A stretch of 64,000 nucleotides of DNA from Bombus terrestris (lineage: Eukaryota > Arthropoda > Insecta > Hymenoptera > Apidae): NCBI RefSeq assembly GCF_910591885.1, contig NC_063275.1, forward strand, positions 22,680,501 through 22,744,500, read 5' to 3'. The stretch's first letter is position 1. Each line of letters starts with the position of its first letter. Made by a program: the position numbers and the translations under genes. Below the pieces are notes generated by a model. It saw only the letters and a program-made list of their open reading frames with translations. It was not told the DNA's origin and searched no databases. Of this stretch, positions 34,913 to 47,600 are shown piece after piece.

Positions 34913-35402
34913 CAGTTGTGGAGGTTTCAATTTATCGAGTAAGTGAGTTTTCGAGTAAGTGTGATTTTTGACGAACGAAAACTCGACTTACAGAGGCCTT
35001 ATACATGGATTATATTTTTCGGTTTACATATATTCAAAGGCATAGAGGCGCGTAATCTGCTTTTTATTTGGCTGACGAAACACATTCAGTTTGCATAGGA
35101 GACATGTGACGGCAGGATACTTCGAGTTCCAGACGCAGCGATGATAAAACCGTAACTTATGTGGGTGAACCTCGACTTGAAGAGGTCGAGCTTCCCTGAA
35201 TCCGAGTTACAGAGGTAAAACAACGTATCTAAACGTGCAGGAAATGATTCGAGTTAAAGGGAGATTATATTTCTATATTCTTTTATCTTTATATTACATA
35301 GATTTGCAGAAGTTTTTACAGCGTAGCGGAAGGAAGTGAACAAAAATGTTGTCTTATAGATATTTTCGAATTACAGATGTTCGAGTTAATGAGATTTCAC
35401 TG
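34913..35402. mobile_element. Candidate pogo/Tigger-like remnant
   Basis: The left end reads CAGTTG....TTTATCGAGTAAG and the right end, reverse-complemented, CAGTGAAATCTCATTAACTC. At least seven CGAGTTA/CGACTTA-type motifs lie between, several followed by CAGAGG. Ends starting CAGT with nearby TCGA-rich repeats are typical of pogo-type DNA transposons. No transposase frame remains. Confidence 0.35.
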
Positions 35403-36479
35403 TATTACATTTACAGATATGTATATACATATAATATCGTGAGAACAATTGCTTTGAACGCGTTATATTTCCTGGTATTGCATTACTTATCAGTTATTTC
35501 CGAGGAATTTGTAAATCCTCGATTATTTCTAAATCAAACGTTATGTTAAAGCTAATGTCACTGTCGAGCGATAGTTTTTAGAAAAATATCTGATAAAAAG
35601 ACAGCAAAGTATACAGGGTGAGTTACTTGAGATTTTAAGTTGAAATATTTTCAATGCTGTTAATTATATCGGCAAGTTTTTCGGATAAAAGTTGAATAGC
35701 TTCGGAGAAGGAGATATATTTTGGTGTCACTAGTTTTCAGTTCCAATTACTAGTCATGTGATTTGTTTTTTAAATAAAATCATATATTTTTTAAGAATTT
35801 TAATCGATGCAACTCGAGATTCTCTAGAAAATTATTAACTCACTTACTAATAATTTAGTAGATATTTTAACTTTTATAAATATAATGTTACAAATATAAA
35901 CAAACGCGAAGCCTTGAACGCTCGCAGCTATTGTCTGACTTTCGCCACCCTCGGTTCTAGGGTGAGGACCAAGAAGATGAGGGCAAAATACTCGAGGGTG
36001 TCATACGTGAAATCCTCTGCGGTATTACGTCGTAGGATATCGGGTCCCAAGGATTTCCTATATTCTAACATTTTTTGTACGATCTTCAGTATGGACGAAC
36101 GACTATCTTACCCATATTTTAGCGTTTAGCAAAAAATTAATTTTATATTCCATGCTATTCATACTATACATATCCCAGTCTATATGTATCTTTTAGCAAT
36201 TTACTTATAAATAGTAATCGTAATAGTATGTAGTACTGTTAATAATGATAATATATTCTGTATATTTACACACGAAGACTACATAATATTTATACTACAT
36301 ATTTATAAGTTTTGTAACATAGATTATTGTCGTTTAAAATAGATGCCTTTAACGACTTGTCTGATAATATTAATGGATGTGACAGTGACAATTGAATAGA
36401 ATAAATATCTGTATGAGTATACACGGCTTTGTACGCAAAAAGGTATGACAGTATCAAGTTGGCAAGAACTTTGTGAACA
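35403..36479. other. Upstream region of esterase 2
   Basis: AT-rich. A mariner-like end motif, TATACAGGGTGAGTTACTTG, occurs near 35610 without a visible partner. The last 100 bp weakly resembles the region before esterase 1 (GACTTGTCTGATAATA, GTTGGCAAGA). No gene seen. Confidence 0.45.
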
Positions 36480-39276
36480 ATGAGCAAACCGTTAGTAACT
36501 GTGAAGGAAGGGAAATTGGAAGGCGCAGTATTGAAAAGTGCCCTAGGATTATCGTATATCGCTTTCAGAGGCATACCTTTTGCAGCTCCTCCTATCGGAA
36601 ATCTTAGATTTAAGGTACGTTTTTGGTACTTGTTCTTGACTTATTTCGACTTTATCACGCCATGTCAAATATCATCTTGTGGTAATTCTAATATGTAAGA
36701 ATTGTAAGGAATATGTAGAGGAGTTGAAACTCCAATCTTTTTGTAATTGTCTATGTTAAAAATGGTACCGTGGTCTCCTACTATTCCTATTTCATGATTC
36801 TCGGTTTTCGAATATGAACTCAATTCCCATAATTATATCGTTTAAATCGAAATCGAAAAATTGTGGAATTGAAATTATTTTATTATATTTTGTTGAAACT
36901 ATTCGGAATAATTATTTACCAGTGGAAATAACTTGAAGAAATTACCTAACGGTACAGCAAGTTTAAAGTACCGTTTAATAGAATCTGATTAATACGAGTG
37001 ATTTGCACGGATAGTTAAAGTTGTGCGTCATGTAATGTTTTATTTATTCTCCATCCAAGTGTCCTTTTTTTTTCTTACAAAAATAGGATCCTCGACAACC
37101 TGCACCATGGGCTGGTATCAAGGATACGTCCAAAGACGCGAAATACATGTGCCCACAGTTGGAAGAAAATCCGCCTTACGATGTTATTGGCAACGAAGAT
37201 TGCCTTTATTTGAATGTTTACACGAATTCTCTCGATCAATCGAAGCCAGTTATGTTCTGGATTCATGGAGGGGCATTTATGCTAGGAAATTCGAGTTTCT
37301 ATGAATCGAGACCTGATTATTTACTCGCCAAAGATGTCGTAGTTGTCTCAGCTAACTACAGGCTTGGCGCATTCGGTTAGTTTTGGTCCAGTTTTACGGT
37401 AAAACCATGTCTACTTCTGTCGACATCATATATGCATACACTCACAAAATATCAAAAGAGAGATTGTGCATACAATTTAGAAAGAAAATTTTTAATTTAT
37501 GAATAAACAGAAAAGCTGTAGAATTATCCAGTTTTTTAAATTTCAAGGATTTTTAAATTTGGGTCACCGAATCGCGCCAGGAAATCTGGGTTTGAAAGAT
37601 TTGATCATAGCTTTAGAGTGGGTCAAGGAAAATATTGCCAACTTTGGCGGAGATTCCAATAATGTTACGATTTTTGGAGTTAGTGCTGGAGGTGCTCTAG
37701 TACATTCCTTACTCGTATCGCCTCGGGCGAAAGGTAAAACGTGATTTTGACTACGTTCTTGATAAAATCTAAACTATCGAAATCTAAACTATCGAAATCA
37801 TCGAAGATATCTACACAACGGAAAATGTAAATGTCAAAGATCAAGTCTTATTCGTGATTTCAATACGCCGAAATATTCTGTGATTTATCGAGATATATCG
37901 AGGTTTCGAAAAGATGTGTTAATCCCGTTAGTTCTATGTTGATTTTTAGGACTGTTTCACAAAGCGATTTTGCAGAGTGGTACATTGACGTGCCCCTGGG
38001 CAAATGCCGAGATTGAAAATGGTTCTGAAAGCGGCTTTAAACTTGCCTCGCTTCTTGGCAAAGATTCTAATGATCCTGTCGAAGTTTTTAAATTTCTACG
38101 AGCAGTGTCCACCGAGGACATCGTAAAAACTCAAATTAGACTTTTATCTTCGGAGGCAACAAGTTTTCTTTTAACATACTTCATGAATTATATAATCAAA
38201 CATTGGAGATTGGAACAAACAAAGAATTTGAACTCGTTATTTTGTATTGTAGAGAGAGAAGGCCAATATCCTACCTTTTAGACCCAACAGTGACGAAGTG
38301 GCGGAGAATCCTGTTTTACCAGAACCGATCGAACAGTTAATTACGAAAGAAGCAGATGTGCCTGTGATAATCAGTTACACGGCACACGAATATTTGATGA
38401 TCATAAAAGGTGAGTATAGTAAAAAATTAAAAGAAAAACGAGGAAGATATTAGAGATAATTGTTTATTGCACGAACAGTGATACTGTGCGATTTTCGTGT
38501 TTCTCAGATAAGAGCGAAAAAATAATAAGTGCTTTCAACCAGCATCTCTATGGTCATGTGAAAAATTTGGGATCATTGAAGAAATTAGGGGATGCTGAAA
38601 TAAAAAAATTGTTCGTGTTGGTAAAAAATCAATATTTCGGTGGAAAACCGATCGGCGTGGAAAACTTAACCGAATTTTCAGAATTACTCAGTCTTATTAA
38701 TTTCGGCATTCCCGCGATATTGTTGCTGGAGGATCGGGTGAAAAGAACAACCACGCCTAGTTACCTTTGTGTATTTTCATACGTTGGCAATGAGAAAACC
38801 CCGACGGATCTCCTAGTAACACGACAGATTTCTGGTAACTTTAATTTTTAGATCCATTGTCGCATAATTATCAGATTATGTATACAACTATCAAACACGA
38901 TATTTAACTCTTATATTGCAGGAGCGTCTCATACCGACGATGTCACGTATTTACTATACTTACCCAAATGTAAAACTGAAAATCCTGATCCACCAGCGAT
39001 TGGTACGAAGGACAGGATTACGTTAGAAAGAATGACTAGAATGTGGACCAATTTTGCTAGAACTGGGTAAATTTTCAACGTGATTTTAAAAAGCGTGAAT
39101 CTGAATTTTGGAATTTATATATCGTATATGTTTAATGTAGGAATCCTACTTCAGTGAAGGACGAGTTTGTCAACGTCACTTGGAAGCCTGCAACGAGGGA
39201 CGATCTGTGTTATTTGAAAATTGACGACGAGTTACAGTTGCTGCCTATTTCACCACATCTTTTATCCTCTAAGTAG
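36480..39276 (+). CDS. Carboxylesterase, type B (esterase 2), eight exons
   Basis: Paralogue of the gene at 3059-5494 with identical exon lengths, 526 residues. Exons: 36480-36614, 37087-37375, 37548-37733, 37950-38155, 38253-38409, 38508-38834, 38922-39066, 39141-39276. HGGAF oxyanion-hole motif, GVSAGG nucleophile elbow (Ser 187) and GASHTDD with the catalytic His near 437 are present. No signal peptide; an in-frame TGA lies six bases before the ATG, fixing the start. The exon 4 donor is again GC (GAG|GC at 38155/38156). Intron 2 is nearly the same as in esterase 1, whereas introns 1 and 3 differ in length and sequence. All catalytic features look intact, so both copies may be active, perhaps with different substrates (the elbow has Val for Ala before Ser). 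Confidence 0.88.
37776..37875 (+). repeat. ~95-bp repeat, copy in intron 3 of esterase 2
   Basis: Nearly identical to 39526-39625 downstream of the gene (TCGAAATCATCGAAGATATC, CAACRGAAAATGTAAATGTC, ATTTCAATRCGCCGAAAT in order). Esterase 1 lacks it, which accounts for most of its shorter intron 3. Confidence 0.8.
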
Positions 39277-40129
39277 ACTACATCAATATTTTTCTGTGTG
39301 GGACGAAAATTAATTTTGGGAGAATTTTCATTTCTTTTTATTCACATGTAATTTATAATAATACATGTAATCACTTTCTTACGTTTGTAAGAAAGCAAAG
39401 GGTGCAAAGGAAGTAATAAATACATTACATATTTCTACGCTTGTAAAATGTTACTGACAGCTATTTACACGCATCGACCATGCAAACGCATCTTTCTTTC
39501 TCGTTTGCAATAAATTTGCGAGTATCTCGAAATCCAAACTCTCGAAATCATCGAAGATATCTACACAACAGAAAATGTAAATGTCAAAGGTCAAGTCTTA
39601 TTCGTGATTTCAATGCGCCGAAATGTTTTTCAGTGCAATTTCGATGAAGAAGAAGAGATAAAGAATGGCAATGAAATAAATTGTAAATATGTTGTACCTA
39701 TGCTATAAATATTCATCTCAGGCTACGTGGGGCTGATAAGAAACTTGTCGTTAAATAAATAAATATGTTTTTCTTTTCTTGCGATTAGAATTGTTTTAGA
39801 CTAAACTTCAACTCGTCACTATCGCGTCGATAAAGTTCCTGTTTTTTTTTTTTGTTTCATTTTCATAATTATTAACGAGGTTTGGTGTATGATTAAATTA
39901 TTGTTTGTGCAATAACACAACGCACGTTTCGATGTTTAAAAAACAACTTATATATTATTAATAATTCTATTCATCCGTGACTCTTTTAAAACACGAAAAT
40001 AACACTTTTAGGTATAATACCATATACAGTTTCGGTCAAACGATTTTTAAAATATTCGTCAATTTATCGAAAAATACCGGTCATTCTCCGAGTGATATCG
40101 ATGATGACTCATATGCACTCGTTCACGGC
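39277..40129. other. Intergenic region between convergent esterase 2 and Stretchin-Mlck
   Basis: Contains the second copy of the 95-bp repeat (39526-39625) and an AATAAA at 39675-39680 that could serve esterase 2. Otherwise AT-rich with no gene seen. Confidence 0.5.
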
Positions 40130-41642
40130 TTATTTATTCCAAAAAGCGAAAGCTTTTTGTATCCTCTCGTTGTGTGGTTTTCCTGGCGTCATAGTGACCA
40201 CAGGATTTGTACGTTGCGACACTTGCGGTACGTTCGTCGGTGATTTCGATTCTGCTGCCTCTTTCTCGAATAATTTGGCGGTACGACTCACGTTTCCGGT
40301 CGGAACGAACTTGTTACGAATTCTTCCGATTAGTAGCCTTGGGTCCTCAATTTCGTCGGGCACTAAAAACATATCAATTCATAAATGTCGTAGCAAAATC
40401 ATTTATCGAAAAATACTTGTTACTCGTTAGAATTTGATTAGTTAAAAAAGAGGAGAACGAAAATTATTTATTGAACACACCTTCATGCTGTCGATTAATT
40501 TCACGCGAAGCTTTAGTCACACCACTCAGTGTAGCTACCTCGATACTTCCTTTGGTATGTTTCTTTGGGTCCGAAACTTCAGTGTTTCCTGCGTCTGACA
40601 TTTCGCTGATTTCCTCGAGCGATGTCCTACGACTTTCAAATTGCTCCACCTTTTGTAACACGTTTTTAAGGTTGCCGCTATTATTTTCGTTGTCCGCCTC
40701 CTCTTCCTTAATCGACGAAATACCCAGTTCGTTCACTTGTTGCGAAGACGCGGATAAATTGGAAATACAATCTCCGATCCCAGAATCTCGCGAGTCGCCT
40801 CTGAAAACCCGACGCGATTTCTGCGAGTTTACACTCGATTCTTGGTCCGTCTTCTGCTTCAATTCCTTGTCTATTTCCATAACTGTATCCTCACTGACCG
40901 TCTTCTCTTCGACGTTCCAAGTCGAGTTTTGTTTGCATTCTGAAGTCATTAATTCCGGAGAATTAATCTCATCACTGATCGTTGATTTTGTAGTAACCTC
41001 ATCCCAAAGTAAATCCTGATAAGATTCCGATTTGTCATTGAAGTCGATCAAACTTTTTCCTTCCACGGTTACACTCGTCAAAATCGAAATTTCTTCGGTT
41101 ATCAAGGTGCGCTCCTCGACCTGACATCGCGTCACAATTTCGGTTTCCTCTTCGATTCTCTCCATAGGAAGCAGTTCCTCTGACTGAACTTCGTTCTGGC
41201 CCTCAGTTTCCTCAACTGTATCAGTTTCTCGGGTCCCTCCGGATCCATTTCTCTGAGAACACGATCCCACGTGATCCGTTGTCGGTTCATTTTTCAATGA
41301 CGACTCGTCAAGGTCCGACGATACGCGTGTTTCTTTCTTTGGAGACGGGTCTAACGTTTCCTCTGGCGAGATGTTCATCTTTGTCTTATAACAGAACGAA
41401 TACAGGTTCCTTTCTCGAGTATCTAGCTCGCTCGTGCTCCCGTTATTCTTTTCTATCGCGTCGTCAATGTCACATGACTTTTGTTCGTTCGATGAAACGT
41501 CAAAATCGATCATTCGTGGCGATTCAATGGGATTCGAGGGATCCGAGGTTGGCGAGGATTCTGCGGTCGCTGTTGGACTTCGTCTGCTGTTCGCTGAAAG
41601 TATCGCCATCCTTCCCAGTGCACGAATGGCATTTCCTGTTTT
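40130..41642 (-). other. Strn-Mlck: Acidic C-terminal tail of Stretchin-Mlck
   Basis: Two exons (41642-40481 and 40362-40130) encode about 464 residues after the kinase. They begin with the second half of the calmodulin-binding segment, then a long Ser/Thr/Glu/Asp-rich stretch without recognisable fold, then VPDEIEDPRLL... to the end QKAFAFWNK. The telokin-like Ig domain found at this place in vertebrate smooth-muscle MLCK is not seen. Confidence 0.75.
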
Positions 41643-44600
41643 CTATCGTAACAAACAGAAGCGCACACACACGCAACACGATCAAATCCATGCTTAGATT
41701 AGTGGCAACTACGGTATCGAATTTTTGTGATTAGTTTTGATAAAAACAAAATAATTCTTTTTCGAATAAAAAAGGGTCGCATAATTAGAATGATTTAATC
41801 GAATTGCTCATAACAAAACCGATTCTCGTCCAGGTTTGTCTTTTTCCAAGAGAGCAAAAGGATACTTTAATATCTTCCATTTCGTTTTGATAAACTTGTT
41901 TTTTCTTTTCTCTAGCAAGATATTCATCATATTACACAATTGCTGTAAAGGTATTGCTGAGTCGTAATCATAAATTTATGGATCTCATAACAAATGTTGT
42001 TTCTATTGAATTTATTAGCTTTCATTCGACGATAAGTCAAGACATTAATCAATCTTTATAATATTAATTCGACCACGTTGTGGATTTTCTTTTCAACTAC
42101 TGGAATGTATTGTTATCTGAAAAGTCGAAAAATTTGACAGGGAACGTTTTTGTTATGAGTATATCAACTGTACGTGAAAGAATTTCTTGATACATCAATT
42201 TCACGGTTTTAGAAGAAACTATATTCGTCTTTGTTCTTTGAAAAGATTAATACTGTTTTCAGATATTAGTATCAAATTACTTACCGTAAATCGTAAATTG
42301 CTTATCGTTTTCAAACAAGCTCAAAACACATTGCAATCTATCACAATGACGAACGATATGAAAAATATGTAAAGTAACGAGTATCGAAATATTAATTCTT
42401 ACCTGCCACTTTCTTCGTACGATGAATTTCTTCAGCTTTTCTGTCGGCAAAGCTATCCTACTCATGGCTTCCGCGTGTTGCGCCATCCAAGCATGTTCCA
42501 AACATTGTCTCGCCGACATTCGCGATCTATAAACATAATAAATTAATTACATAGAAACCTCGATTAAGAATTTATAGAACATTTTGGACGCAGTTGAATC
42601 TGTAGTAAAGTATGATTCTACAATCCTTGTCGATCGTTTTAGTACACACAGATTGCAGATATTTCGTTAGAAGGTCGTGTAAATAATATCGAATACAAGA
42701 AGCACGTCAGATGTTTGAAACTTATGGACGTAAAAGCTTAAGGTGTAACATAAAAACTGTTTTTGCCTAAAATATGTTAAATGCATTTCAGAGCCTTGTT
42801 CGAAGTTTCCATTCGTAATTTCCATTTGTAATATTCTAATGTAAGCAACATAGGAATAATTTTCAACCTTTACACCGTAGTATCTATACATTTGCACGGT
42901 AGATTCAATCGTAAATCATTGTCGAATTTGGTTTTATAATTTACTTGTAGTTTTTTTCCGAAAATTTACATATTCTCCTTCGCTGTCACATTATATGCAA
43001 CGACGAGTATGCCCAAGTTGCGTAAAAAAAATTAGTTCAGAAGAGTATAGAAACAAATGAATATTGAAGAATTTATCTTTCCTCTAACGCGAAGTTGGTA
43101 TTTCACGCCAATTGAAAAAGCTAATTGTATAGTGTAAAGGCTATAGCTAGTATATTTATCAAACGCGTACTCCTTCCGTTTGACAAGTAGGCTGCTGATG
43201 AAGTCCTTAGCGTCGTTGGAAATCGCATCGAAGGCCTCATCTTCCAGGTCGTAGTCAGCTCGAGTAATGTTGGCGAAGGTCTCGGCGTCATTGTCGCCCA
43301 TGAATGGTGATAAACCGGTTAAGCTGAGCATTTACGATGTTGTTAATTATATAATAAACTTGTAAAGAGTGCAATTACGTATTTTAATCGCTTACAGAAC
43401 GTAACATATTACACCGACGCTCCACATGTCCGATTCGGTACCGATCGGTTCGTAACTTATTATTTCTGGTGGAATGAATTCTGGTGTGCCGAAAAGGACT
43501 CTGATCGGTGTGTCTGGTTTGAGTGTCTGTGCTAGACCAAAATCGATGAGTTTTATTTGATGGGAAGTTCGTGTTCGACACATTATGTTCTCCGGCTGCA
43601 AGAAATTCATTTGTATTAACTAAAGAAAATTAATAAAATAATTTTAGCATAATTTGAATAATAATTTATGTTGCAGCAGTTCGAACAATTTTTCCCTCAA
43701 AATTTAGCTATTCTTTAATTCTGTGGGATAGCGTAATTATTAAATTACTTATACTTAATGTAATTAATATAATTTACGGTAATATAGTAATAATTTTTAA
43801 ATAATTTTAGAACAGTAAAATCCATATCAATGTTCAAGGTTTCAACTAAACAAATAACACCTTTCCTTACCTTCAGGTCCAAGTGCACCACTTTATTCTG
43901 ATGCATATATTCGACACCCTCGCAAATTTGTTTCATGAACAGTATACTGTCTCTTTCGGTCAGAGTAAAATCGTCAGCAACAACTCTCTCGAAAAGTTCG
44001 CCACCAGAAATACTAAGGAATATAACGTTTTACGAATCAAATTATTTTTTAACGTTTCTATAAACGGATAAATATATTTTTTATTTTAATATGGAAGCTT
44101 ACTACTCCGTAACCATCGTGATTTCTCGAGGACTCTCGAAAGCAGCCGCCAAAAGGAGGAGTTTTGGATGTCGCAGCATGTTCATGATTCTAATTTCCTC
44201 TCGAACTTGCTCTCGATCCTTTGTTTTGATGGTCCTGACAAATTTTGCCGCGAAGCTCGTACCTGAAGATTTCTCCACCACCCTCCGTACAGTTCCATAT
44301 CGACCTTTGCCCAATTCCTCCAATATTTCGTATCGATGATTAAACAATTGTCCATCTTCCATTTCCACTATTCGAGCTTCGAACGGTGGCTTGAATTCTG
44401 GAAATGTGAAATGTTTTATGGATTTTCTTCGTTACATACAAAATACTTAATATTTGAAATGCTGCTGTATACTTTGAATCGTTTCTCAGCTCACTCGTAT
44501 TTCTTTATCATTGTCAAATTTCATAAGCTCGAGAAAAAAGTAAAATATGCGTGATTTTTCGTCTCAATCTTTTCATAGAGATTTCGTTAAAATATCAAAC

Positions 44601-47600
44601 ATTTTATGTGTCAAAGCGAGAGCGTGATTGAAATTTAATAACTTGTGAGCTGCAACAAGTTTGCAAAATGTAGTCAGAGACAAAGATAAGTGGACAGGTA
44701 GTGGAAATAAATATCAACGAAATTGCGTTAACTGCAGCATCTTTACATAAACATGTAAGTATTAATTTGAATTATTTACTAAATAATCTGTGTACTATAA
44801 GGATATAATAAATAAAACTTAGTACTGTGTAGTTTTATTAAACTTTCATAATACCAACTTCCTGTCTGCTTGATCATATCTGCCTATTTATTTTTCTCCT
44901 TGGCTGTATATGTGCTATCATCATCTTTTATAACTACATATTTACCGTCTTCGTCGTCTTGCAAACACGTTTCCCCTTGTTTCGGAATTCGAACAAATTC
45001 AGATTCCTCTCCAGGTTCGCTAACCCCATGTATGTTTTCAGCTCTTACGCGGAAACGATATCTTTCACCCGGTACCACGGTGTCTGTTCCAACAGCTGGT
45101 AGCGTGAGACTCAACGAAAGACAGGATTCTGCGATCGTCATCCAAGTGTTTTCATCGGCACGGTTCATTTCCACGGTATAACCGGTAACCGTGCAACCAC
45201 CGTCGTAGGGAGACGATCGCCAATTAATGGTCGTTGCCCCTGTAGAACAGCATATGTTTGGAACACTCGCTGGCGGGTCTGGTGGACCTGTGAAATAGAT
45301 TTGTGAACCTTTACAATTCTTGTGAAATCGTAGTATTTTGTTTTAGTAGACAATGAATGTTCATTGTCGTCTATAAGTTATGATATAAATGTTTGTAATG
45401 TTTATAAAATATTTAAGAGACAGTACATAATTTTACACAATGGACTTACATTTAATAAAAGCAACGAATAAATATAATCCATGTCAAAAGTAAATGACTA
45501 TTACGAACATAGTGAAAAATTCGTAGAACAAAAGTTATTAAAATCCATTATATATCAGTTTTAAACTTTTGTTTATCCGTTACTGTACCTATACTATACT
45601 ATGCTATACTATACTATTGTATAGTGTTTGTACTTAGTTTTATATTTTATAATTTTTACTTTAAATATTAGAAACTTGTAAGTAGAGCCTTCGGTATAAC
45701 GGTTTGTTGAAAGTAACTGACAATCAGAACACGTGTCGCCTGTGTATCATTTATTTTTAAGTCGGCTAGTTTTTTCAAACTCATTCGCCGTCAAAGAATG
45801 TTTCAAGGGCGTCATGTTCAACAGTCCATTTGAAATTATAAACAAGAACCGCTTAAACTGTTTTTCTTCGAACGGGTCTCATTAACAATCATATGGAATC
45901 AAAATGTCTTGAAGCTAAAAAGTCATCAATCCGTGTATCTACATATATTGTAGATACATAAACGTAACGTGATACGTAAACATGAATTATTCGTTTTCAT
46001 AAGATTTATGAAAGAACTTTACAACAAGGTTGCACGCTTTAAAGTGTTGTCTTTACGCTACATGCACTGACACTCGTTTATTATGACAATTTCATACAAC
46101 ATTTTGCAATACGTTCACTCGCTTGACAATTAGTAGTAAATAATTCGCCATTACCCATTGCTCTTCGAGTGTCGTCCTTTTCCTTGCGATCACTCGACAG
46201 AAAGAAACACTGTTAATGAATTTTGGAAATTGTTTAAAATATTCGGCGAAAGTGTGACGTGAAAAATTTCTTTGTATTCTCGGCGTCGCGAAGTATTCTA
46301 CACAACTCTCGTCTTGCACAACGCTGCCATGACGCGCACGCACTTTTTCAGCACTGGTTCGTTTCATCGTGATCTCAAGGAAAGAGGAAGAGTAGACGAA
46401 GCAAATGGTGGGGATGGAAGAAGAAACGAGGAAAGAAGGAATTATTGCGCGACACGTCACGTGAGACTGTCGTCTGCCTTGTACATAAGAAGCGGAACTG
46501 GACCGTGTGACACGCGCTTACGCACGTGGAACAATGGATGTTTCGTTCTAAATTGCGTTTGAAGACACCAGGAAATGCGATAGAAATTAATCGAAATCGT
46601 TGATTTAATTCAGTCGAAAGTTCTTACGACTTCTCATCTTTTTTACTTCTATCAATTTTACGTGTTTTCTAACGAACGCTATAACCTTCTAAATTGGTGA
46701 AATATAAAAAAGATCAGAGAATTATTTGCCTCTTTAATGTCTATGAAACATGGTAAGCTTGGAAATTAATGGAGATGATTAAATAAAGATTCTTTCTTAA
46801 GATTTCTCGCCTTTTGTTTTTGCATTCGTATATTTTTTCAAGAAATGCAACAGGTTCGGAAATCAGTGGAAATAGTTGATTCTGTACAGTGATTCTAGGA
46901 TTACTTGTCTGCTTAAACTTTTACGAATTTTTAACACTTTCGCAAGAGACAAACTCTGAAATCAGTTGAGACAACTGTTTCAATATAATTAAGTTAATTC
47001 GGTCGAAGATTTCTACGATTTCTCATACTTCGATGAATTTTCTAAATTTTTGTCTCACTGAGTCACGTACTTTCGCGTATTAATTAGAAATGTGCAGCAG
47101 TTTGATCGCGTCGGTAAAAACGTTTCCGCTTAATGCACTCGCTCCAAAGAAGTAACTATTTCCTTCTATCTAATGGACAGGTAGAATTTCTTGCTCTTAC
47201 TAATGTTGCTGATAGCATAAACTATTCTTAGTTTCATAAAGTTCGCAAATGAAAACACTGATTCGTATTGTTGTATACTTACTTTTATGCTACGCGCACA
47301 CATATTAACGGGCGTTTATTGCAGTATAAGATATCGGGAATTTAAACGAGTGATGTAACACCGCTCGCTTCAAAGCTTTGTAAATACAAATGGTCTTCGA
47401 GTGTTTGTGGCTCTTCTTTATGTACGTAATTTGAACAAGTGTTCCATCTCTATTTGAGGCTACATTTACGTAATGCCAACGTAATTTTTTTCATAATAGC
47501 TTGTATCTCATCGTTCGTACATAGGTAGCAATGCTCGTTCATCAATTTTAACACTTGACTAACCGCTAGCGGTTCAAGAGCATACGAACATCCGATCGGC

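Noticed and set aside
40471..41734. Plus-strand frames opposite the Stretchin-Mlck tail
   Set aside because: Shadows of the long minus-strand exon; no family similarity.
43032..44397. Twitchin, titin or obscurin kinase
   Set aside because: The RRKWQ / KTGNAIRALGRM calmodulin-binding segment and LTGLSPFMGDND fit myosin light chain kinase; twitchin-type kinases differ in both places.
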